This document shows positions 1 to 10,100 of a DNA stretch of 64,000 nt, one piece after another. The notes below the pieces were generated by a model. It was not told the origin of the DNA, made no database searches, and saw only the letters and a list, made by a program, of their open reading frames with translations. The number at the start of each line of letters is the position of its first letter. Within the stretch, counting starts at the first letter, position 1. This stretch comes from Metellina segmentata (Eukaryota; Arthropoda; Arachnida; Araneae; Tetragnathidae), in the NCBI GenBank assembly GCA_947359465.1, contig OX375878.1:80703627-80767626 (forward strand), written 5' to 3'. The translations under genes were made by a program, and so were the position numbers.

Positions 1-151
1 ATGAACCAGGAGAATTTGTCTAAATGATAAGCGTATTTGGACGCACCGAATTCTGCTCAGAATTGATTTCGATTTGTGGCTAATAAATAAGACTGACTAA
101 TTTGCAGCATGATTTCTTTTCTAAATAAAAGGTTTTGAAATTACGAGTCGT

Positions 152-262
152 CAGTTTCTGCTTCCTTCTCTCGATTTTTACTTACTATTCTGGCTGAACT
201 GAATTCTCATTCGTTGATCGTTCACATTGATATATAGTGGCTAGACATAGACTGAACACTAT
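152..262 (+). repeat. Right arm of the inverted repeat seen complete in copy B
   Basis: This matches 31,892-32,007. In copy B the same sequence has an inverted partner at 31,451-31,569. The partner of the copy A arm would lie left of the window and cannot be seen. Confidence 0.6.
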
Positions 263-422
263 GTTTTACCCCTTTATGTTGATGACGGCCTTCGTTATTG
301 TATTTAATATAGCACTCTTGGTTAAGGTCTTTATTCTGTTGTCACGTTGACGAACTGCTTATTTTAATCTACTTTTAATGCTTGTCTGGCTCTTCAGTCC
401 AATTGGACGGAATTATGTTGTC

Positions 423-475
423 CTGCGTTTGGCACGGCTTTTTTTTTTTTGGATTTTGTACCATGAAATTCGAAG
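423..475 (+). repeat. LINE-type 3' tail remnant
   Basis: The pattern of a cgtttggc start, a ggctt core and a ccatgaaa end resembles the 3' tail of the LINE at 22,680-22,745. The same remnant lies at 32,112-32,165 in copy B, so it predates the duplication. Confidence 0.45.
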
Positions 476-603
476 CAAATAATTAAAGCGTTGCGTACAG
501 AAAGGCTGATAAAACGGAAATTTAAATAGAATTTCGGCAATTCAACTTCATTTGCTGTTTAATGAAGGCTCTTCATTTAAAATCTCGTGGACGAGCTCGA
601 TAT

Positions 604-870
604 TCTGCAGGAGCCGCGGTGTATGAGCAGTGGATCAACAATCGGAGGATTGTGTGTTCGAAACTCGGTCCAGTCAAAGACCGACGGGGGCCATGTGCAC
701 GTTAAATCTGTCACCACCGCAAATGTCGTCACGATGGCGTGAAAATTTAGAGGGTGGGGTGCCAGCTCGGGGATCTGGTCGTGGTGTCCTCGATGTTTCC
801 CTTCGGTACACATCCCGGACAGCCAATGGCTCGTTGTGTTGCTCCAGTGCGATGTCTACCTATATTCTGC
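604..870 (+). repeat. tRNA-headed SINE just upstream of exon 1 (copy A)
   Basis: A degenerate head with a box-B-like gtgttcgaaac is followed by the SINE body: tgcacgttaaatct, ggtggggtgccagctcg, a cccggac stretch and the gttgctccagtgcgatg end. It finishes about 20 bases before the 3' splice site of exon 1, so the intron end upstream of the start codon is largely SINE-derived. Copy B has it at 32,290-32,557. Confidence 0.75.
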
Positions 871-911
871 AGTTATTTTTTTGTTTCAGGTTCTCTTGGT
901 AACATTTTGCC
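871..911 (+). promoter_or_regulatory. 3' splice site and start-codon context of exon 1 (copy A)
   Basis: A pyrimidine-rich run ending in ttgtttcag puts the exon boundary at 889/890. Twenty-two bases later the start codon lies in the strong context ttgccATGG. This implies at least one upstream noncoding exon and a promoter that I cannot place. Copy B keeps the same arrangement at 32,557-32,597. Confidence 0.6.
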
Positions 912-1167
912 ATGGCATCTAAAGGATATGAGAAGTGTCAAGAGGGTACTTCTAGGCGGTTTAGGCAAAATGCAGTCCTTACTTACCTGAAAACCTACAA
1001 GAGTTACCTAAAGGGGACCGATAAATACTGCGAGAAGATTCTTAAGAAACTCGCAAAGCACCCGAGTTCTCCACCACCCGTTTCACCCGGTTCACCCGAT
1101 TCATTCATCAGTGAACTGACGGAAGAGGATATCAGTGTTGCCGGTGACAGAGTTTTAGATGGGTGGA
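912..1167 (+). CDS. Exon 1 coding part, copy A
   Basis: Encodes residues 1-85 plus one base, beginning MASKGYEKC. The open frame continues beyond the donor gga|gtaagt, but downstream is SINE sequence, so the donor is preferred. Against copy B I count nine replacement and one silent codon differences. Confidence 0.75.
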
Positions 1168-4100
1168 GTAAGTCATTCCTTGCAGGTTCTTTCAATCTCT
1201 ATGGGAGCCACGGTATCCCGTATATAAAATTAAAGGATTAGCAGCCGGAGGGTTGCGAGTCCGAATCCAACAAAAAAACGGTATACAAAGGGGGCTGGTG
1301 CACGTTAAATCTCGTGGACCGTCATCAATAGCTCTTTGTGTTGCTCCAGTAAGGCGTTAATTAAAATGCCTACCTCCCTTTCGCTTCAGTGAACCCGATC
1401 TTATGTCACTCTGGTTCTATTGGATTCAAATTAACCCGGATCGAGTTGATCCTAATCGTTCTTTGAAAAGTGTGGAACATTAAATATTGTCAGTAATTGG
1501 CTATTTTAATTAGCGTAGTGCTAGAGCAACACGACGATCTATTCACAACGGTTCGGGATCAACCCACTTAGGGAAAGATCGGATGACCTAATTTTGAACC
1601 ACTAAATATTATCGGAGAATCCTCTAAAAATTTAAAGTAATCAAAATCCACTATTTCGTATTTAAATATGTGTTTTGATTAAAAATATGAACTTGCTGAG
1701 AAGCGCCTAGCTATCGGGTGCCACTGTCAAATAACTGTAATACCTGACGAAACCGATGTTTAAGTTGTGACGGAATTTTAATTAATTTTTTTTTTATCGC
1801 TAACGGAGTACATCTAGAATATTGTGCTGATTTAAACAATTCCTTGCCTCCCATTAACCCTCTAACGCCCAAGACGGCCGAAACGGCTTCACATGCAAAA
1901 GCCCAGCACCCGCCCGAACCGGCTTAAGTCATTAAAGCTACTGGCTATCCCCCTAACCCAGAGAAGGGCAATCCGTCATTCCCTCACTACAATGCTCCCT
2001 CCTTTCGCCTGAAGCAGTAGGGTAGTTTCCCTTAATGACAAACAACAAGTTAGGGATCGGCTTTTAACTGCGCCCTTTCACATACTTCTTCCAAGCTTGG
2101 TTTCGGACCGGACAGTTTTGTGTGGCTATTGAATAGAGAATTTGGTTTCTTCACTATCGAACTGGCTCGTTATAGGAAAACATTGTCGAAAGAAGAAATA
2201 GAAAGAATTCTTTTAAATGATACAGATGAGTGGGATTTAAATTCAAGCGACGAAGACGATCTAACAAAATATGATTTGGAGAATTCAATCCAAGAGGATA
2301 GTGTCTCCGATAGTGACAGTGACGTAGATGAAGTCCCGGAAATTGAAAGAAACGATGATATTTTTTGAATGGGAATCGAACAATATACGGAACGATGATA
2401 TATCCATTCCAAACTTTAATTCGCATGCTAGTCCTGTTCATGACTTGCCGCCTGGGTCTTCACCATTAAACTATTTGAAACTCTTTCTGACGGACGCGAG
2501 AAATCACATATTTTCACGGTAATTAATATCACAGAGTTATTTTCAAACCTACAATTTGGAAATGTAATTTTCTTGTATAGCATGTTAATAATTTTACTTA
2601 AAAAATGAAGCATTTTAGGAACATAATTATGTCAATGCTATTCTTTTAGCATAGGTTTCTCGGTCAAATTAATAATTCCTCTTTATGAACTGAGAATATC
2701 TTATAAAATGAGTATATTTATGTGAAACATAAAATAATCATTTTTCGCCCCTTATGTAAAGTTCTTACTACGAATTCCAATTTGGTTTGCTTCGCAAACC
2801 AACACTACGGCCACTGCATGGCAAGCACATGACAGTTCTTTTAGTGGGGTTTGTTCATCACGAGGTTGCCCGTGAGTTCTTTTCGTGGTGACGCATATCT
2901 CTTGCAAAAATGTTAAGATTTAATTGAAAAAATATTTATTAAAAAAAATCAACAACAATAATTCAAAACAATAATTCAATTCTAAACAACAATAATTCAA
3001 TTCTAAACAACAATAATTCAATTCTAAACAACAATAATTCAATTCTAAACAACAATAATTCAATTCTAAACAACAATAATTCAATTCTATTAAATTAATT
3101 TGAAAATGTTCTAGATTAAATTTTAAAATTCGGGCTTCGTACAAAAATCGCAAAACATTCGGGCTTCCCTGTGTGCCAAATTTCATTCTTATAACTGCCA
3201 TAGATTCATCAGGACAGTCCACGCACGCAGACAAACGCTTACTTTTATAATCGTAGAGATGAGTACTTTCAAATAAAATTTTACACACAAATATATAATA
3301 ATTAATATGACTACACTGGATAGGAGAATTTTTAATAAAACTAATTTGATTTTTATACGAATAGCAAAATTATAACTATAACGCTAAATGTTCTACCGCA
3401 AAACATTTTTAATATACATAGGACTTAACAGACTTGAAAACGCTTTTTAATCGCATGCTTGCTTATGTATTAGACAGTCGGAGATACAAGAGAATTTTAA
3501 GATATACGTTATGATGAAGTAGCAGTCAAGTATTAGAAAATATATTAATTAATTTTTGTTCTTTAAAAATGTGTTAGTCTAATCAAAGATTGAGGAATAT
3601 ATTATTTAGGAAAACCATATTTAAGTATAAAGAATTAACAAGTGATAAGATATAAATTGTAGTCAATTATTTTTTGCTATATTTTCTTCACAACTAATAA
3701 AATGCGTGATAGATACATATAAGTAACTAATGTCCAATACCCAATGCGACTTACAAGTTGAAACAAGCACTTCATATACACCCCCTTACAAAGCACGGGA
3801 CGTCCCGTGCATTAAGAAAGTACCTAGATGACCATAGATGATGTGTAAAGGGGGAAGAAATTATTCGATTTTCCTAATGGTTTCTCGGCCGTTCTGGGTT
3901 TTTGAAGACATCGTCTTGAGACCCGTGTGGCCGCTAGAGGGTTAACTAGAGAAAATGCAAGAACACAAGCGTCCTTCATGTTTATGTTAAATTGTAGTCT
4001 CCAACTTGCACAGTGAACAGTTTCTTAAGGCACAACACCAACTTTTGTTTGAACTCGGTCGTTTTTATTTCATGGCAAAAAAATGTGACTGTGTCTCTTT

Positions 4101-7100
4101 CTCTGGAAAATGTTTCATTCCTACCCTAAATTTTTAGGTGGCGTTAAAATTGTGGATGAACACGTGAAAAGTCACCTCGAAGATTTCGGAAACGATTTTG
4201 AAAAGGGCAGTTTGGATGAAGAGAATCTGCTTGGGGAGGCTGCATCCAAGAAGCCGAGTCGGCTGAAACGCTTTTTCACGATTATGCACCTACGCTCTCG
4301 CAAACCGAAAGAAGATGAAGCGGATAATAGGAAGACCTTTGTTAGCCGCTTGTCCCATTTTGTGCGCAAGGAATACGAAATCTTTAGTACGTTCTTTGAT
4401 TTTGGTATTTCAATTTATGGAATTTATGTTGATGCCAATACACTCTATAACAAAAAAAATCGACGCACCCAGAAGTAATTATCCGATTGCTTTGAAATTT
4501 CGTTTGTAAAATTGTTTTGCCCAAATGATTAAAATTTGGTGTCCAATGAATGAATAATGCGATCTCCAGCGCATCGGAACTGCGCATCCAGCAGATGTAT
4601 ATAAGGAGTGGTTCTTGTTTAAAATTTCTGCTGCATTGCGATTTAGGGTACCATTCAACGACTGAAAAAAATGCCTCGCCGCAGGATTCCAGCTCATTAC
4701 GGGCAACTTTCAGAGTTTAAAATAGGTCGTATCATTGAATTGAAAGAGGCAGGTTAGGCAAATAGGAGAATCGCTCGTCATGCGAGTCGGAGCGATGCGG
4801 CGATTAGAAGATGAGATGCTGACAAGAGTGGGTGGACAATGGCAGATTTCAGCGTCATGATGGTAGCGGTCGACGTAGGGCCACAACAGATCGCGAGGAC
4901 AGAGTGGTTGTAAGATCAGCTGTCATAGCGCCTGATTCAACGGTATCAACCATCAGTCGTGCGACCCACACGAGTGTCCATCTTGACCATTCACAGACGA
5001 CTGGGAGAGCGAAATCTACACTCGTACCGACCGTTACGCCACCTGCCACTGACACCTACACACTGTCGAGCCAGATAACAGTGGTGCTTGGCTCGATCAG
5101 GCTGGAATGATGCCGACTGGGGACGTATAGTCTTTAGCGACTAATCCCGCTTCCAACTGTGTCCTGACGATCATCGAAGAAGTGTCTGGAGACGCCCAGG
5201 GCAGCGTGCCGATCCTGCTTTCACTATTGCACGCCACACGGGCCCTCAACTAGGAGTTATGGTCTCGGTTGCCATTTTCCCTTGATAGCCAGACCCCTTT
5301 GGTCGTCATAAGAACACTTACTGCACAGCGGTACGTTGACGACATTCTGAGTCCTGTTTTGCTACCGTTCCTTTCGCAGTATCCTGGGCTTATTTTTCAG
5401 CAAGACAATGCCAGACCACATACGGCACGTGTTGCTATAAACTGCCTTCAAACTTGTCAAACACTTCCTTTGCCAGCCAGATCACTAGATCTCTCTCCCA
5501 TCGAGCATGTCTGGGATATGATGGGAAGGCGACTGCATCCAGTAGGGAATGTTGATGAGGTAGTCCGACTATTGGAGCGAATTTGGTAAGAAATACCGCA
5601 AGAGACCATCCGGGAGCTTTATCGGTCTATGTCACGCCGTGTGGCAGCTTGCATCTAGGCTAGAGGCGGGTCAACACCTTATTGAGCTCGTTACTGTAAC
5701 TCTGAAATAAATCATTCAATTGTTCTGTAATTTTAATAGGTAAGTTTCTATTCTGTACATAATTTTCCTATCCACCAATATTTGTCTCCATCGGACAACT
5801 CCTTCTTGGTGCGTCGATTTGTTTTGTTATAGAGTGTACTTACAGGTGGAAAAAAACTCCATGCATTTACATCCTTTAAGAACGGGATTTTCGAGAAGTG
5901 GAAATTAATAGTTTTTTACCGTAAACGTCGCTCTTAATGCCCTGATGCATTCTTAACATAGGTTCGTGACAAAGCTTAAAAAAAATGTCCGGTCAGAATG
6001 CGATTTTTTTTTTCTTTCCTTTACCTAGTATGTAAAATATTTCAAAATTCAATTTTAAGTGCATTGTTACCCACAACACCCCTAACTGTAAATTCCAGCC
6101 AACGATTACGCAGTGATTAGTATATTCCTACTACTAAAGAAATAATAGCCTTTGTGCTTTTTCCGGCGAAACGTTAGTTCAACTACCCACTGCGAAACGT
6201 CTGGCGTCAACTCCTAGTAGCCCGAACTCTTTCAATATTTTTAAACTGCCTGTTAGCCCTGTGAGCGCTCTGGTACACGGTATCCATTTTAAACCGTAGG
6301 TTCGTTTCTAATCAACCCTAGTGTTGCAAAAAAATCGCAGTCAACCCAAATACAGTATTATTTTAGACATATATGGCGTCCACATATGGGGCACAAATAT
6401 TGCATATAAGATGAAGGGATCAGTTAAATATGCAGTATAACTTTACCCGACGCTATAATATACGACCGCTATCGTTATATATGGGAAATTCCATCACAAC
6501 TATCCCCTAACTCGGAGGGGCTATAGAATCATTTTCTCTTGGATACCAATTCAAGCTGGGATTACCGGCAATGAATGCTGTAAATTTATTGAGTCTTTGT
6601 GTATACCTTACAAAGATCTCGGACAAAATGTCGGACGTCATTTGGAATGAATGGAGTGTCCAGAGTAAAAAACTCCACATGATTCAACCTAATGTCTCAT
6701 TTTGTCTTTCTTTGTGTTCTCGTCGTCTAGACGTAATTTTAGTTAGGCTCCTTATCGGACAATCGAGAATTACTCGTCAGTACTTGCTGGAAGGGAAAAT
6801 CCTCCTTTGTGCCATCACTGCAACGCAGCTGTTACAATATAGCATTTCCTAACTTCATGTCCTCGTGTTATAGTATTTTTCATTCAGTTTTTTTAAGACT
6901 TCCTCATCTAGTTTGTCCGCCTTGCTGGGTAATCCTCCACACTCCCGGTTTTTTTATGATGTTCTAAAATTTTAAAATATTTATAGTTATCATCTTCATA
7001 TGCCAAATGCCTATCGCTTCATCGGAACTTTATATTATGATCTTGAGGAGGATAATTCTACACATTTTTAATTCAAGAATACTGTCAAGCTCCCCACGTA

Positions 7101-10100
7101 CTTTAAATTTACTTTTATTCAACTGGATAAATTCTTGAATATTTTATTGATTTTACTGGGACAAATTTCGCCTTGTGTCTAAAGCAGCTTGTCTACTATT
7201 GGACCTTGAGCCATGAAACCCAAACCAACCTTCTCCGACTCGTATGAACTATAAATTAAGGTACGAAATGTGCAATACAAATTATTTCGGGAAACAGTCG
7301 CCCCTACGAAATGGGTATCCTCGAATTCGTGCCACTGAAGGAGGTAAGAGAGTTGTAATATTAATTTTTTTTTCTGCACTTTCAGAATCCAAGCTGGGGG
7401 TCCGCAATCCCCAATCTTTCGTTCCCAGGCACAACACCCCTGTTCTGGAAGATCCCAAAGCCACCAAAATCGAGGGCTTGATCCAGGACGTGCATATTAC
7501 GCAAATCGGTATTAGAATCTTGGGTAAGTCGGTTCTTTGCTTAATAATTCCTTTTAAACCTCGGGCCGCAGTAGCCCGGTTGGAAAAGTAACTGATTCAA
7601 CGAAAGACGGTCGTATACAAAGGAGAACAGTGCACGTCAAATCTGTCGTTGTCTCGAATATCCTCGCTTTGGTGTGGAAGTTTGGAGAGTGCATTGCCAG
7701 CTCAAGTGCTGTCTGGTTTGTTCTGACTATATCTCAAACTTGCATGGTGTTATCCTCGGATCTTTGGGAATTGAACCCGGACATTGTATCAAATATACAT
7801 TGAGTTGCTCCAGTGCGACGTTAATTAAAATACCTGCCTTTAAACCCTCCAGGTGGCGGGACGTGGTAGCACGGTTGGAAGTGTAACTGATTAACGGGGT
7901 TGCAAAAGAGACGGCTGGAGTGTAAATGCCAGCTTGGGTGTGACCTCGTCATCTAGCCGTGGTTCAGTTGCGTATTTTCCTGATTTTTTTTTGCCTTGGA
8001 GACGGGTACAGGATTGTCGCCAATAGCCCATTGTGTTTCTCCAGTGCTACATTAATTAAAATACCTACCATCCTGGTGGTTTATCATCGAAAACATCTTG
8101 TAGTAGCCAGCCTGATGCACAAACCTGTTCCAAACTCGTCAGTTTTAGGCAGGGAACATTTGTTTTTCCCGCTTGAATCTCTTTTTCCCTAGTAACAATG
8201 GGGCAGTTTTGTTTCGACGAATTATCTCGTTGGAACCACTTGGAAGAATTTGACAATCTTAAACACTTGCAACCACTTGAACGAATATGGTGTAAGGGGC
8301 AACTTAACCTTTTAGACTACGGCCGGTACATCAATTGTACCTTGAAAGTTATAAGAAACTCGCCAAGAAAGAGGCGCGCCTGTTGTATCTACCCGTAGTT
8401 AATAGGTAAGTCACTTCGGAACGATTTTGCATCCCGCCGCATAAGAAATTGTGAAGTTTCTAGTTTTATTCTAAAAACTAGATGAATGACCCTCCGGCGT
8501 TACTCGGGTTTCAAATATGACCGAGACATTTCCCTAACACTCTAATAAACAAACCTTGTAGAACGCGTTTGCATGTCTAATTATTGCATTAAAAAATACT
8601 TTTTAAATTGGGGCTTCGAGACTTTATTTTAGGACTACCTGTGTGCCTATTTCCATGGCTACAAATTGGCCCGAAGGCGGGAAAGAAGTAACCTGTTTTT
8701 TCCGCAGTGTTCTAAAGTATAAGGGTACCTAATGTGGTGTATATTTGTAGATAATATATATATACAGACATATAAATTATATATTTAAACTTGAGAAATT
8801 AAACTAAATCAATCTGTTAAATTTATGAAGATTAACTTAATTTCTCCTTAAAATTTGAGGTCGTAAATACCAGGTTTTTAAAAAATTGGCTTGTATTGTT
8901 TCGCGGATTTTGGTCAATGTTCTTGCACTTCCACTAATCTTTATTGATGTGTTAATCTAAAATTGATACACCTGCTACTTTCTTAAATTTCAGAAAATAA
9001 AATATTCGCTTTTCGTATGGAGTTTCTACATTTAAGCAATACACTAAAGCTAAAGCCCAGTGACTTGATGGATGAGACTGTATCTGCGGACATTTTCAAT
9101 AGGATGCAAGATCTATTGCGATATAAATTGAGCATCGACATAATGATTACCACGCTGGGTAAGTAAAATATAAATCTTAATGTGCAATATATCTTTAAAT
9201 TTAAACTCTTCGGTACGTGATCTTTAGTTGCATACATCGCCCTTCTCATTACAGCTGCGTGCACATGTTCCGTCTGTTTCTTTTTTTTTTCAGTAATTAG
9301 GGGGGCTCCGCCCCATGCTTGCTTAAGATCACCAACCCAAGGGGATTGCTACGCAATCCCATTTGCAATGCTTCGCAAACAAACATTTATTACGCAGAGT
9401 GAATCTCTTGGACAGCGAAACTATCTGAATAATTCGTATAATCCTGATTTGACTCCATGACGTCACATCGAGGGCTTCACCATCTGCTCACTTACGCTCG
9501 CCGACCCCCGGGGATTGCTGAGTGATCCCGTTTGGTTGGCGAAGCAAACTAATACTTTCGCAAGTGATTTCACTTTTTTTACTTTAACACTTAATGCACC
9601 CTAAACTAACAGCCGCATCAGTAAAAAACCTTCTGTATCTTATTCCCTGTACAATTTTAAGTAAACCGTGTTAATCTCCTAACTTTGCAATCTGAGCCTT
9701 TTTCCTCGCCGAATAAAAAGAAATCGTTTTTATGGCAATTACGATAAATTTGATATCTGGCATACCCGATAGTCAAAAATACAACCCACAAGTGCCTGCT
9801 CCGCGAACTAAAAAAATACGAAATTTGTGTGACCAACTTTTGATGTCATCGAATTTATGAACCAATTTTAAAAAGAATTGTACCGTAAGAAAGGGTACAT
9901 TCTGATGTATATTGCGATATTTTCAAAATTAAAAACTAATATTAAGATATAGATACGATAATTTTAAAAAATAACGAAAATGTCCCGATTTTTTTCAAAT
10001 TTCAAAAAAATACTAAGAACCAAATTAAAATTTCTAAAAAAAAAACTCGACGAGCTGCAAAAATTTACGTTGAGGGGTATTTTTTAAAATAAAACTCACG

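Larger units (their letters stand above)
1858..3941 (+). mobile_element. piggyBac-like element, internally decayed
   Basis: TTAA flanks both sides (1854-1857 and 3942-3945), the hallmark target duplication of piggyBac. The ends are imperfect inverted repeats: CCCTCTAACGCCC at the left, and CCCTCTAGCGGCC as the complement of the right end. Copy B has an unoccupied site (near 33,675, gtaactac), so insertion followed the duplication or B never had it. The 2084-bp body keeps only the N-terminal part of a transposase and contains an antisense Helitron fragment, so it is non-autonomous. It sits in intron 1 of the copy A gene. Confidence 0.85.

Noticed and set aside
2120..2368. Acidic ORF as a host nuclear protein
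   Set aside because: It sits within TTAA-flanked inverted repeats and matches the acidic N-terminus of piggyBac transposases.
2920..3288. 122-codon minus-strand ORF with repeated ELNYCCL
   Set aside because: It is the translation of a 21-bp minisatellite inside a mobile element.
5846..5897. A possible exon after acag|GTGG downstream of the intronic Tc1 element, encoding a Lys-rich stretch
   Set aside because: Copies A and B differ by one base in the A run, so only one stays in frame, and copy A lacks the donor (attaat versus agtaat). Skipping it gives a clean exon 2 to exon 3 junction in both.
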